Positions 42,895 to 52,427 of a DNA stretch of 64,000 nucleotides are shown piece by piece. The notes below the pieces were generated by a model that was given only the letters and a program-made list of their open reading frames with translations, was not told the DNA's origin and ran no database searches. Origin of the DNA: Limosilactobacillus coleohominis 101-4-CHN (GTDB lineage: Bacteria; Bacillota; Bacilli; Lactobacillales; Lactobacillaceae). Location of the stretch: contig NZ_GG698803.1 of the NCBI RefSeq assembly GCF_000161935.1, forward strand, positions 268,888-332,887, read 5' to 3'. Every line of letters begins with the position of its first letter. The stretch's first letter is position 1. The position numbers and the translations under genes were made by a program.

Positions 42895-43266
42895 CTTTTT
42901 ACTAACCACTGGTTTAATCCGGTAGGCTTGTTCATCCGCTTCATCAATAATTTGAATCGGCATTTGTTCGTTCGCCTTAACGGTAATATGATACCCGAAT
43001 TTATCAAGATACACTAGCTCCGTACTGCTCACCTGTTCAACCGTTGCGGGGATCTCTTGATGATCAATCCCCAACTTTAAATCAGGAGCAATGGTGATGA
43101 TATGCGACCGCTTCCGTTCTTCGTCAAAGTATTCCCATGTACCAGCGTAAAATAGGGGAGAGGTCGTTGCGGGAGTTTTATGTCGTGAATGGCTGAAACC
43201 AAATGAACTTGAGATTCCAGCCATTAATCCCGCGCCGAACAAAAGCATTCCTTTTTTCTTCATCAT
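42889..43266 (-). CDS. DUF4828 family protein
   Basis: 125 residues from an ATG with GGGAGAG upstream. N-terminal hydrophobic segment [23 protein letters not shown] may be a signal anchor. Then [29 protein letters not shown] and [17 protein letters not shown], a beta-rich layout seen in DUF4828 proteins of lactobacilli. Function unknown, probably at the membrane or cell surface. Confidence 0.75.
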   Translation of the reverse strand: MMKKKGMLLFGAGLMAGISSSFGFSHSRHKTPATTSPLFYAGTWEYFDEERKRSHIITIAPDLKLGIDHQEIPATVEQVSSTELVYLDKFGYHITVKANEQMPIQIIDEADEQAYRIKPVVSKKA

Positions 43267-43430
43267 TTGCAACTCTCCCAACAGTAATAATTTCTTTTAT
43301 CGTCTGATCTAAATTAATTCATTACATTCATTATACACAGATTTATGGAAGGGAAAGATTTCATTTCTGTTAAAAACTCGCAATAGTTTGTATAATAGAA
43401 TAGTAAAGATTGCAAAGGAGATTGATGATA

Positions 43431-44444
43431 ATGTTGAAACTTGGAATTATTGGTACTCATATCATTACTGATCAGATGTTAGATGCCGCTAAAACGACTG
43501 GTCGTTATCAATTAACGACGGTTTATTCACGGACGCTTGACCGAGCAAAACAATTTGGCAAACCTTACGGAGCAACCGAATTTTATGACAGTTTGGAAGA
43601 CTTCTTTGATGAAGGCGACTTCGATGTGGTTTACATTGCTTCACCAAACAGTCTGCACTACGAACAAGTCCGCTTAGCAATTGAAAATGATAAGTTTATC
43701 ATTCTGGAAAAGCCAGCGCTCGTCAATCCAGAAGAATTTAGCGCAATCGAATCGCTGTTGAAGGCCCACCCTAAGGCTCGTTTGATTGAAGCTGCCCGGC
43801 ACATCCATACCGGCATTTACCAACAAGCTAAGGACAAGATGAAGGAAATGAAGACGATTCAGGGAGCTACCTTTACCGTCATGAAGTATTCTTCACGGTA
43901 CGACAAGGTCTTAGCTGGTGAAAAGCCATATCCAAACATCTTTACCCCGGAATTTGCTGGTGGAGCTTTGCAAGACTTAGGGGTTTACGGTGTTTACGCG
44001 GCTGTGGACCTCTTTGGTACCCCTAATTCAGTCGTTTACTTCCCAACGATGGTTGCCAGCGGCGTTGATGGTAAAGGAGTTGCCATCTTAACCTATGACA
44101 ACTTTGAAGTTACACTGAACGTTGGTAAGACCGCGAACTCGTACCTTGGTTCTGAAATTTACGGCTTAAAGGATACGCTGTACTTTGACAGTATTTTCGA
44201 TACCACTAAGGTAACGTATTACAACGAAAAAAAGCAGGCGGAACCAATTAAGGCACCAGTCTTCTACACCAACTCAATGGTTGATGAAATGAACGATTTT
44301 GCGGATGTTTTCGAAAATCCAGATGATCAAGATCAACTGGCACGTTACAACAAGTGGTTTGATGAAGCGCGGGTTGTTAACTCAGTGATGTTTGACCTGC
44401 GTCAATCCGCTGATTTGATGTTCCCAGCTGATCGGAACCGTTAA
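43431..44444 (+). CDS. Gfo/Idh/MocA family oxidoreductase
   Basis: 337 residues with NAD(P)-binding LKLGIIGTHIITDQML, VVYIASPNSLHYEQVRLAI and the EKPA motif (FIILEKPAL) with catalytic Lys. C-terminal GGALQDLGVYGVYAAVDLFG is the substrate domain signature. Substrate unknown; members act on sugars, inositols or biliverdin-like molecules. The start is uncertain between ATG 43425 and 43431; 43431 gives the canonical MLKLGIIG. A TATAAT box lies at 43391-43396. The next gene starts 12 bases on. Confidence 0.88.
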   Translation: MLKLGIIGTHIITDQMLDAAKTTGRYQLTTVYSRTLDRAKQFGKPYGATEFYDSLEDFFDEGDFDVVYIASPNSLHYEQVRLAIENDKFIILEKPALVNPEEFSAIESLLKAHPKARLIEAARHIHTGIYQQAKDKMKEMKTIQGATFTVMKYSSRYDKVLAGEKPYPNIFTPEFAGGALQDLGVYGVYAAVDLFGTPNSVVYFPTMVASGVDGKGVAILTYDNFEVTLNVGKTANSYLGSEIYGLKDTLYFDSIFDTTKVTYYNEKKQAEPIKAPVFYTNSMVDEMNDFADVFENPDDQDQLARYNKWFDEARVVNSVMFDLRQSADLMFPADRNR

Positions 44445-44456
44445 AAAGGAGTTATT

Positions 44457-45770
44457 TTGAACGAGCAATTACAAGCACATTTTGAAAAACGCGGTTTTAA
44501 GAAACAAACTGCCATCCAAGCTGCCGTGTACGACGCATTGGCAGATGGCAAGACAGTAGTGGGAATTGCCCCAACTGGTTCTGGTAAGACGCTTGCCTTC
44601 ACGTGGCCCTTATTGACCCGGGTGCAAGCGGGTACGGGAATCCAAATTGTAGTTTTGGAACCTTCCCAAGAATTGGCACTCCAGACTGCACGAGTAATGC
44701 GCGAATGGGCTGGCTTAATGGGGATTAAGGTTCAGTCATTAACTGGTGGTGCTAATCTCCGGCGGCAAGTTGAACACCTGAAAAAGGGCCATCCCGATAT
44801 CGTCGTGGGAACGCCAGGGCGGATTCTTCACTTGCTGGATAGTCGTCATCTGAAGTTAAAACACCTGAAGACGCTGGTCATTGACGAAGCTGATGACTTA
44901 CTCCGTGATGATACGCAAGCGGTAGTTGAAGATATTGAACGGCGGACACCGCTAAGTACCCAGCTGGCATTTTTCTCGGCGACGAGTTCCAAACAATTAA
45001 GTCAGGCAGATGTTATTTTTGGTCGGGATGTGGTTAAGTATGATGTTCGTAAGCAAGACGATAGCCGGGGGCCGGTTAAGCATGGTCTGCTATATGCACG
45101 AACCATGGCGCAAAAGGCGCAAATGCTGGAACGATTAAGCAAAACCAAGAATTTCCGGGCACTGGTTTTCTTTTCCAGTATTAAGACCCTCCACTACACG
45201 GCGAGTCGTTTGAAACACGCTGGAGTGTCGTCCGCAACTTTAGGTGGTCGGCAACGACAAACGGAACGGGAAAAGGTAATGCGCCAGTTCCGGAAGCACC
45301 AGATTAAATTGTTGCTGACCACGGATGTGGCGGCGCGGGGAATTGACATTCCAAAGTTGCCAGCGGTGGTTAATTATGAGTTGCCCCAATCAGTGGAAGA
45401 GTACGTTCATCGGACAGGACGAACTGGCCGACAAGGAGAACCTGGTCTAGTAGTAAACCTTGGTGATGACCATGACTTTCGGGACTTAAAGAAGTTATTG
45501 AAGGCAACGGATTATCATTTACAACCACTAACAATCGATAATCGTCAGTTAACGGAAGAAACGGGCGATGAGACGACTAAAAATGAAACCGTCCGTCACG
45601 AAAATGCTAAGCGGATCCAGAAGGCGCAGCATCAACGCTCAAATACTGTCAAGAAGTCAGTCCAGCGAACGTTGGATACTTTCACTAAACCGAAAAAGAA
45701 GAAGCGCCATAAACAGCGTAAGAATAAGGGAATTCGCCTGAAACACCGGCGAAAATCCGCAAATAAATAA
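44457..45770 (+). CDS. DEAD-box RNA helicase
   Basis: 437 residues with a TTG start at 44457 and AAAAAGGAG 5 bases upstream. Full set of motifs: Q (FKKQTAIQAAVYDAL), I (APTGSGKT), Ia (PSQELALQ), Ib (TPGRIL), II (DEAD), III (SAT), V (TDVAARGID) and VI (HRTGRTGRQG). The last 50 residues are very basic (KKKKRHKQRKNKGIRLKHRRKS), an RNA-binding tail. Probably a ribosome assembly or mRNA decay helicase of the CshA/RhlE type. In the same transcription unit as the Gfo/Idh/MocA gene. Confidence 0.93.
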   Translation: MNEQLQAHFEKRGFKKQTAIQAAVYDALADGKTVVGIAPTGSGKTLAFTWPLLTRVQAGTGIQIVVLEPSQELALQTARVMREWAGLMGIKVQSLTGGANLRRQVEHLKKGHPDIVVGTPGRILHLLDSRHLKLKHLKTLVIDEADDLLRDDTQAVVEDIERRTPLSTQLAFFSATSSKQLSQADVIFGRDVVKYDVRKQDDSRGPVKHGLLYARTMAQKAQMLERLSKTKNFRALVFFSSIKTLHYTASRLKHAGVSSATLGGRQRQTEREKVMRQFRKHQIKLLLTTDVAARGIDIPKLPAVVNYELPQSVEEYVHRTGRTGRQGEPGLVVNLGDDHDFRDLKKLLKATDYHLQPLTIDNRQLTEETGDETTKNETVRHENAKRIQKAQHQRSNTVKKSVQRTLDTFTKPKKKKRHKQRKNKGIRLKHRRKSANK

Positions 45771-45820
45771 GGAAATTATCTTTACTTCAAATTAAAAGAA
45801 TGGGATAATTTCCCTTGTTT

Positions 45821-45893
45821 GGTCCCATAGTATAACTGGATAGTACATCCGCCTCCTAAGCGGCCGATTCCGGTTCGAGTCCGGATGGGACCA
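45821..45893 (+). tRNA. tRNA-Arg (anticodon CCT)
   Basis: Acceptor GGTCCCA (45821-45827) pairs with TGGGACC (45886-45892), discriminator A at 45893. Anticodon loop CTCCTAA with CCT at 45854-45856, read as Arg codon AGG. T arm TCCGG-TTCGAGT-CCGGA. The CCA end is not encoded. The first anticodon-stem pair is a mismatch, the rest pairs well. Confidence 0.92.
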
Positions 45894-45908
45894 TTAATGA
45901 ATGACGAG

Positions 45909-45941
45909 CATCGTTATCTAGAATTGGATAGCGATGTTTTT
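45909..45941 (+). terminator. Terminator after tRNA-Arg
   Basis: CATCGTTATC (45909-45918) pairs with GATAGCGATG (45926-45935) with one T-G pair, followed by TTTTTT. Confidence 0.85.
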
Positions 45942-45986
45942 TATTATGAAGAATTTATCATTCGTTAACATTATAAATTTCGTTAT

Positions 45987-45995
45987 GGGGGGGGG
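45987..45995. repeat. G9 mononucleotide tract upstream of the mucus-binding-like adhesin
   Basis: Nine consecutive G in the 472-base gap 45771-46242 between the helicase and adhesin genes; that gap otherwise holds the tRNA, its terminator and the adhesin promoter. The tract lies about 180 bases upstream of the TTGACA/TAAGAT promoter, so it would act at a distance or on another transcript. Confidence 0.6.
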
Positions 45996-46176
45996 ATTGA
46001 TAAGACCGCTTTTTACGCAATGTTTACTTCAAGCGATAAGCGAAAATTTTCTTTAACGTTTTCTACAGCTAAAAAGCTTTCCACCCTTAACTATGAAAAG
46101 CCGTAAGGTCGGGTTTGGGGGTATTATCGAGCGAATAGGAAAAATTAAATAACGAAAAAATCGGTTGATTGTTGAT

Positions 46177-46205
46177 TTGACAACGTTTTGAGCCGTTCCT
46201 AAGAT
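46177..46205 (+). promoter_or_regulatory. Sigma-A promoter of the large adhesin gene
   Basis: Consensus TTGACA (46177-46182), 17-base spacer, TAAGAT (46200-46205). The leader is about 30 bases with AAAGGAATGGAG before the ATG at 46243. Confidence 0.85.
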
Positions 46206-46242
46206 AAAGAATGTAAAATTTGCAAAAGGAATGGAGTAAAAA

Positions 46243-49200
46243 ATGGTTTCGAAAAATAATCAATGGCAAAAGCGACAAAAAGAAATGCAAACTGTCCAAC
46301 ACTTTGGGATTCGGAAGTTAACGGTTGGGGTTTCTTCGGTTTTACTAGGATTATCTTTTATGGGAATGGCCGCCACGAATGTGAAGGCTGATACAGTTAG
46401 TGGTAGTCAAGCAACCAATGTGGCAGCAGAACAAGCAACAGATAGTGCCAAGAAGGCAAACAATAATCCTGCACCTGCAAATGATGTGCAGAAGGGTGCT
46501 GATCAAAAGTCTGCTGCACCAGCAGCTTCACAAACTCAAACAGTCCAAGTGAAGAATTTACAGAAGGCTGCAGCAACTGTACCAGCAGATAGCTTGAAAA
46601 AAAGCAAAGCTGTTTCTGCGGAACCGGAAGCAAAAGAAGTTGATCTACAAATTCGTCGTGATAGTGGAGAGAAGACGAATGATTGGTATCCTTCAAAATC
46701 TGATTTATACAATGGTTCTTGGAATCGTTTTGGTGTTGAAGGATCATTTGTTATTCCTAAAGATGAAATTAAGGGTGGCAATGAGATCAAATTATTAACT
46801 CTTGGGCAAACCAGTGATACGGGATGGCTAAGTAGTATTTATTTTGAATGGATTCCAGATGTAATCGTTGATGGAAAAAAGATTGGAACATTAACTGGTT
46901 CTACGCAGCAAAATGGTTACCAACAAATGAGTTCCGCTACGTTATATATTAAATTGGTAGATGATGTTTCAAGCTTCGCTGGTTCGGATCAATTTATTAG
47001 ATTAAATGTTTCTCACGCCGGAGTGTTCGGTTTCCGTGAAGACTTATTACCATTAGGGAAAAACCCTAATAAGAAGTCAGTGAATACTTATACCATTATG
47101 AATGGTGCACAAAAGGGAAAGCATTACATCATTAATCATATTCTTAATATGAATATTAGTGATTATGATGGGAGTAACGCTAACTATCAAAGTCAATTTA
47201 ATAATGCGAACCCAATTGGAATGGACAGTACGGGAACAACTTATTTTGATCCATATCCAAGCACCAGTACCTTGAATAGTGAAGAACAAGCAAACTTTAA
47301 GAATTCAAAAGGGCAAAATTATCAAATCAGCCCAGATTATAAATTACCAGTTGTGGCAGTTAACTTTAAGAATAGCCAAACCGGAGTTTCGTATATGGGT
47401 GGAAGTGACTATGCTGGTACTCAAGGAAGCCGGATTCCATTAGTCGGTTCCGATGGAAAAGTTAAGAATGTTACGTTAGACATTGGTGATGCAAGTAAAT
47501 ATATTAAAAATTACGATAAGAACTTCGGTGATAACCTTAGTATCAAAGATCTGCTTGCTTTAAATTATCATGGGGTTGCTTATAGTAAACAGAGTGATGG
47601 ATCACTGAATATGGTTGTACGGGCACAAGCCGGTGATTATGAGATTACTAAAGATTTAGGAATTGATAATAACGGTAATATCAAAGATTGGTCATTTGCT
47701 GGTGATTTGTTGCACTATAATCCAGCAATTGCCATGGATCCCAATCCGGAACAAGCGGTTAAAAACACTATTAATGCCATTCGAAAGGCTGGTAATATTC
47801 AATTTATTATTTCACCGTTGATTGGTGTAAGTCTTGATGATACAAAGAAAGTAGGTCAAACCACTACTACCTTCTATGACGCAGATGGTAATTTTGTAAA
47901 ACGCTCGGTAAACAATGATGCCAGCAAAAAATTTGCAATGGAAGGCCAGACAACAGTTAATATTCACTACATTAACGGATTAACTGGTGACGAAATTCAG
48001 CCAGCTGAACAACATATTGGTTGGCCGGCTGGTAATAATAAGGGCCATGCTGCTGATACATTAACTGTTACCGGAGCAACAATTCCGGGTTATACTTACC
48101 GAAATAATGACAATAATCAGCAACTAGATGATCGTCAAAGCGATGACCTAAATAAGGGCCAAAATACGCAAATTACTAAGGGTAACCATGCTGTAATTAT
48201 TAATGGTAAGGCATCTTCTTTGCAGTATCCTGAAAATGGAACTCAAGATTACGACTTTATTTTGGATCCAAATTCACAAAAGATGACAGTTCAATATATT
48301 GACCAGGATGATAATAATAAGGTTCTTGAATCCAAAGAGCTGCACGGCTATTCAGATAAAATGGTTGATTACAATGTTCAAGATGTGATTAATGGTTATC
48401 TTCAAAAAGGCTATAAACTTATTAGCGATGAGACACATGGTCAAACATTGCAGTTTGACCAAAGTGATAATGTGGATCAGGTTTATAAAGTTATTTTAGG
48501 CCACAAGCACATCACAGTTACGCCTGATCAACCACAAGATAATGGCAAGAAGTTACCAGATAATCCAAATAAAACGTTTAGCGGTGTTACCGCCACAGAT
48601 TTAAATAAGACAATTAAGCGAACAATTAATGTAGCGGCTACCCCAGAAAGCAAGAGTTCCCAAACAGTTCAAACCGCTCACGTAACTCGGACTGCTGACG
48701 TTGATGAAGTGACTGGAGTAGTAACGCCTAATCCATGGACAACTGATACCTGGCAAGAATTTGATACGCCAGCTGTTCCTGGGTATACTCCAAATAGATC
48801 TGAAGTTGCAGCTCAAACGGTAACTCACGATGATACGGATAATGTGATTTATATTGTATACAATCCAAATATCCAAAAGGGAACAGTTAAATACATTGAT
48901 GATGACGATCAAGGTAAAGTTTTAGCTGATGATGAACTATCAGGAGCTAGTGATAGCAAGAGCGATTACCAAGTTCGTGACTATTCAAACCAAGGTTACA
49001 AGGTGAAGAGTAGAAATGTGCCAGCCACCATTGTATTTGATCATGATGACTCAGCTTCACAGGATTACGAAGTTCATTTAGTCCACCAACACACTACAGT
49101 TACGCCTGATCATCCAAAGACTCCTGATGACGTATTGCCAGATAATCCAGGTAAGAAATATCCGCAGGGTGTTGATCAGGATAGTTTAAATAGCGAAGTT

Positions 49201-51057
49201 CATGAAAAGATTCGCGTTGAAGACCCACATACCCATAAGGTGGCTACTTATAATGAAACACTTCGGTTTATCCGAACTGCAGATATCGATGAAGTAACTG
49301 GTGAGATTACTAAGTATGGTGACTGGTTACGCGAAGGAACCAAGCAGGATCAAGGAACGTTTGCTAAATATGACATTCCAACTGTGAAGGGTTACACCCC
49401 GCATGAAAAGAATTCAAATACCAGTGCCGAAGACCTTGTCCTGATCGAAGTACCAAGTGACAATGATTTGGAAAAGGAAACGGACGGTCACTACGAAATT
49501 AAACCTATGAAGGTTAATCATGGTAGTGATGATATTAACATTGATGTTATTTACTCACCTGATCCACAAAAGGCATCGATTTCATATATCGATGATGTAA
49601 CTGGGAAAACTTTGATAACTGTTCCATATACTGGAGTTACTGATCAAGTCATTGATACCAAAGCTAATGATAAGGTTAGTGAATATGAAAAGGATGGTTA
49701 CAAATTAGCTGATCATGCGGTGACCCCAGCTCAGATTACATTTGATAACGATGATCAAAATGATCAAGCCTATGTTGTTCATTTGACTCATAACCACACT
49801 ACCGTTCAACCAACAGATCCTAAAACACCGGATGCCACTATTCCAGGAACAGACCAGAAGTACCCACATGGAGTTAGCCACGATGATCTGAATAAAGAAA
49901 TTACGCGGACTATTAACATTAGTGGTGATCCACGGAACAAAGACAAGTCAACGAAGACGACAGTTACTTTGACTCGGACAGCAGATGTTGACGAAGTTAC
50001 TGGTAAAGTAACGTACGGTGACTGGTCCAAAGGTCACTTTAACCAGACAAGTATGGATCTTGTTCCGGGCTATACTTATCACATCAAACAGCTTTCAAAT
50101 GACGGTATTGATGCTCAAGCGGACTTAGCAGATATTCCAGCTGAAGATGTTACGGATGAGACACCAAATGAAGTGTTTGACGTTCGCTACACACCAGATG
50201 ATCAATCAGCTTATCTGAACTTTGTGGATGATGATAGTAAGACAAGCCTTGCTAACTGGGATCAAGCACAAGGGAAGAGTGATCGTGGTCCAATTAGTTT
50301 TGCGCATGCGACCCAGATCATGGATGCTTACGCTAAACAAGGTTACCAATTCGTAGACGTTACGAATGATTCTGGAAAGGTAACGCTGGATGGTCAAACG
50401 TTGGCTGAATCATTGAAGAATCTAGGTAATTACGATCACGTTGATAATGTTGATCAAATCTTTACGGTACACCTGACTCACGGCCACACCACGGTTCAAC
50501 CAACTGATCCAAAGACGCCGGATGATATTATTCCGGGAACGGATCATCATTATCCAGATGGGGTCAGCCATGATGACCTCAACCGGACAGTAACGCGGAC
50601 CATTACGGTTAATTATCCTGATGACCGGAAGGAAACGATTGTCCAAAAGGCAACCTTTACCCGGACAGCAGACGTTGATGACGTTACAGGAAAGGTGACC
50701 TATGGTAAGTGGAATCGTTATGCACAACAGTTAGCTGAATTCACGGCTCCTTCAGTATCGGGTTACTTACCAGATATTGCGGTGGTTGAAGCGGCAACGG
50801 TAATGCCTGATAGTGATGATTTAACAGTTGAAATTAACTATCACGTTGATCCAGCGGTTGAAGCTGCTCGGCAGGCTCGTTTAGCCCAAAGCAACGCCAT
50901 TAGTGCGGCTAACCAAGGTCATACTAAAGGTCAACGCAATGAAGCCCATCAATTACCACAAACTGGTAACGACCATGATGGCGCATTAATTGGCTTAGGT
51001 ATTGCTGGTGCGATGAGTATGCTTGGTTTAGCTAAGACTAAGCGTCGTCATAACTAA
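46243..51057 (+). CDS. Mucus-binding-like LPXTG surface protein
   Basis: 1604 residues. YSIRK-type signal HFGIRKLTVGVSSVLLGLSF near 20-40, Ala/Gln/Lys-rich linker to about 130, an unrecognised globular region (about 140-570) and four repeats of roughly 200 residues beginning VQYIDQDDNNK, VKYIDDDDQGK, ISYIDDVTGK and LNFVDDDSKT (near 48290, 48885, 49570 and 50210). Each repeat has a MucBP-like part and a second Mub B2-like part with TADVDEVTGxVT. LPQTGNDHDGALIGLG, hydrophobic helix and RRHN tail form the sortase anchor. Such proteins bind mucin. Repeats 3 and 4 are closest to each other, a sign of recent duplication. Confidence 0.93.
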   Translation: MVSKNNQWQKRQKEMQTVQHFGIRKLTVGVSSVLLGLSFMGMAATNVKADTVSGSQATNVAAEQATDSAKKANNNPAPANDVQKGADQKSAAPAASQTQTVQVKNLQKAAATVPADSLKKSKAVSAEPEAKEVDLQIRRDSGEKTNDWYPSKSDLYNGSWNRFGVEGSFVIPKDEIKGGNEIKLLTLGQTSDTGWLSSIYFEWIPDVIVDGKKIGTLTGSTQQNGYQQMSSATLYIKLVDDVSSFAGSDQFIRLNVSHAGVFGFREDLLPLGKNPNKKSVNTYTIMNGAQKGKHYIINHILNMNISDYDGSNANYQSQFNNANPIGMDSTGTTYFDPYPSTSTLNSEEQANFKNSKGQNYQISPDYKLPVVAVNFKNSQTGVSYMGGSDYAGTQGSRIPLVGSDGKVKNVTLDIGDASKYIKNYDKNFGDNLSIKDLLALNYHGVAYSKQSDGSLNMVVRAQAGDYEITKDLGIDNNGNIKDWSFAGDLLHYNPAIAMDPNPEQAVKNTINAIRKAGNIQFIISPLIGVSLDDTKKVGQTTTTFYDADGNFVKRSVNNDASKKFAMEGQTTVNIHYINGLTGDEIQPAEQHIGWPAGNNKGHAADTLTVTGATIPGYTYRNNDNNQQLDDRQSDDLNKGQNTQITKGNHAVIINGKASSLQYPENGTQDYDFILDPNSQKMTVQYIDQDDNNKVLESKELHGYSDKMVDYNVQDVINGYLQKGYKLISDETHGQTLQFDQSDNVDQVYKVILGHKHITVTPDQPQDNGKKLPDNPNKTFSGVTATDLNKTIKRTINVAATPESKSSQTVQTAHVTRTADVDEVTGVVTPNPWTTDTWQEFDTPAVPGYTPNRSEVAAQTVTHDDTDNVIYIVYNPNIQKGTVKYIDDDDQGKVLADDELSGASDSKSDYQVRDYSNQGYKVKSRNVPATIVFDHDDSASQDYEVHLVHQHTTVTPDHPKTPDDVLPDNPGKKYPQGVDQDSLNSEVHEKIRVEDPHTHKVATYNETLRFIRTADIDEVTGEITKYGDWLREGTKQDQGTFAKYDIPTVKGYTPHEKNSNTSAEDLVLIEVPSDNDLEKETDGHYEIKPMKVNHGSDDINIDVIYSPDPQKASISYIDDVTGKTLITVPYTGVTDQVIDTKANDKVSEYEKDGYKLADHAVTPAQITFDNDDQNDQAYVVHLTHNHTTVQPTDPKTPDATIPGTDQKYPHGVSHDDLNKEITRTINISGDPRNKDKSTKTTVTLTRTADVDEVTGKVTYGDWSKGHFNQTSMDLVPGYTYHIKQLSNDGIDAQADLADIPAEDVTDETPNEVFDVRYTPDDQSAYLNFVDDDSKTSLANWDQAQGKSDRGPISFAHATQIMDAYAKQGYQFVDVTNDSGKVTLDGQTLAESLKNLGNYDHVDNVDQIFTVHLTHGHTTVQPTDPKTPDDIIPGTDHHYPDGVSHDDLNRTVTRTITVNYPDDRKETIVQKATFTRTADVDDVTGKVTYGKWNRYAQQLAEFTAPSVSGYLPDIAVVEAATVMPDSDDLTVEINYHVDPAVEAARQARLAQSNAISAANQGHTKGQRNEAHQLPQTGNDHDGALIGLGIAGAMSMLGLAKTKRRHN

Positions 51058-51066
51058 ATAAAATGA

Positions 51067-51100
51067 AGAGATTGGGGACTCACCCAGTCTCTTTGCTTTT
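51067..51100 (+). terminator. Terminator after the adhesin gene
   Basis: AGAGATTGGG (51067-51076) pairs with CCCAGTCTCT (51083-51092), then TTGCTTTT. Confidence 0.8.
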
Positions 51101-51207
51101 TATAGAGCTAATGGTGGGGATTACGACTCGGGATACGCTAGTTTTATAATCAAAATCGCGGTACAATTAAGCATGAAATTTTTTATTAGACACGAGGAGG
51201 TGACAAC

Positions 51208-52320
51208 ATGGCTCGATTACGGATTATGATTTTATTTGGGACCCGGGCGGAAGTCATCAAGATGGCCCCAATCATTAAACTGATGAAGCAGGATCCAGAA
51301 ACTTTTGAACCAATTATTGTTGTTGCTTCTAAGCAGTATCAGCAACTGCACCAAGCAATGCGATTCTTCGGAATTGATTCCGATTTTGATTTGAACGTGA
51401 AGTCTAGTCGCGAGATCGGGATGATTGAGCAGCTCAGTCAGTTGTTGCATAATTTTCAAACGGTAATTAGTGCCGCCCAGCCGGACATGCTGATGGTTTT
51501 AGGGGACACGATTACGACCCTGGCGGCTAGTTTGAGTGCTTTTTATAATCGGTTACCAGTTGCTCATGTCGAGGCCGGTTTGCGAACATATGATAAGTTA
51601 AATCCATTTCCGGATGAAATGCAGCGTCACTTGACTGATACACTGAGTGATGTGTTTTTTGCACCAACTGAGCAGGCGCGCGATAATTTATTGAATGAGC
51701 AGGTGGCCGACGAACGGATCTTTGTGACTGGAAATACGGTTGTTGATACGGTGACGCAGTACTATGATCCGGATTATCATAGTAAACTTCTAGATTCGAT
51801 TCCCAACGATCATGATTTGATTTTGCTGACGATGGGACGGATTGAAAATACCGGTTTCCCAATGGAACGCGTTTTCCGCACGATGCGTGATGTGGTGGAA
51901 ACGAACCCGAATGTCGAACTGGTTTGTCCGGTCGCCACCGATTCGGCGGCTTTTGGGATTGCGACGGAGATTTTAGCGAATCGCGATCGCATTCATGTAA
52001 TGCCCCTCATGGACTTGGGAGACTTCTTGAATACGGCGGCCCGGAGTAAATTTATTTTGACGGATTCAGCAGGGACGGTTGAAGAGGCATCAGTGTTCCA
52101 TAAGCCGGTATTGCTGTTGCGGAAGAACACGGAACGTTTGGAAGCCATTAAGGCTGGAACGGCTAAGGTCGTAGGAACGGATCCAACAAGTATTCAGCAG
52201 GCGACGTTCTCGTTGCTCCACGATAAGAAGTTTTATAATCGGATGACGTCCGGAGGCCAGCTCTTCGGTGATGGCCATGCTGCCGATCAAATTGTTGAGA
52301 TTATTAAGCGGGAATTTTAA
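51208..52320 (+). CDS. wecB: UDP-N-acetylglucosamine 2-epimerase (non-hydrolysing)
   Basis: 370 residues. The family N-terminus normally reads GTRPExIKMAP; here LFGTRAEVIKMAPIIKLM with Ala for Pro. VLGDTITTLAASLSAF, HVEAGLRTYDKLNPFPDEMQRHLTD (catalytic acid region) and DSAGTVEEASVFHKPVLLLR (UDP binding) follow. It makes UDP-ManNAc for wall polysaccharide or teichoic acid linkage units. AGGAGGTGACA is a strong SD. Single gene, some 10 kb from the polysaccharide locus at the right end. Confidence 0.93.
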   Translation: MARLRIMILFGTRAEVIKMAPIIKLMKQDPETFEPIIVVASKQYQQLHQAMRFFGIDSDFDLNVKSSREIGMIEQLSQLLHNFQTVISAAQPDMLMVLGDTITTLAASLSAFYNRLPVAHVEAGLRTYDKLNPFPDEMQRHLTDTLSDVFFAPTEQARDNLLNEQVADERIFVTGNTVVDTVTQYYDPDYHSKLLDSIPNDHDLILLTMGRIENTGFPMERVFRTMRDVVETNPNVELVCPVATDSAAFGIATEILANRDRIHVMPLMDLGDFLNTAARSKFILTDSAGTVEEASVFHKPVLLLRKNTERLEAIKAGTAKVVGTDPTSIQQATFSLLHDKKFYNRMTSGGQLFGDGHAADQIVEIIKREF

Positions 52321-52386
52321 AGATGAAGTAATGGAAGTTGCTAAGTTATTTGCAGATAATTAAAGGAAATTCAGGACATAAAGCAA

Positions 52387-52427
52387 AAACAGAGATAAGG
52401 AATTAGTGGATTTCCTTATCTCTGTTT
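52387..52427. terminator. Bidirectional terminator between wecB and Fic
   Basis: A perfect 16-bp inverted repeat, AAACAGAGATAAGGAA (52387-52402) with TTCCTTATCTCTGTTT (52412-52427), T run on one side and A run on the other. It overlaps the last Fic codons. Confidence 0.85.

Noticed and set aside
45821-45893. Prophage or island att site at tRNA-Arg
   Set aside because: No repeat of the tRNA 3' end and no integrase nearby.
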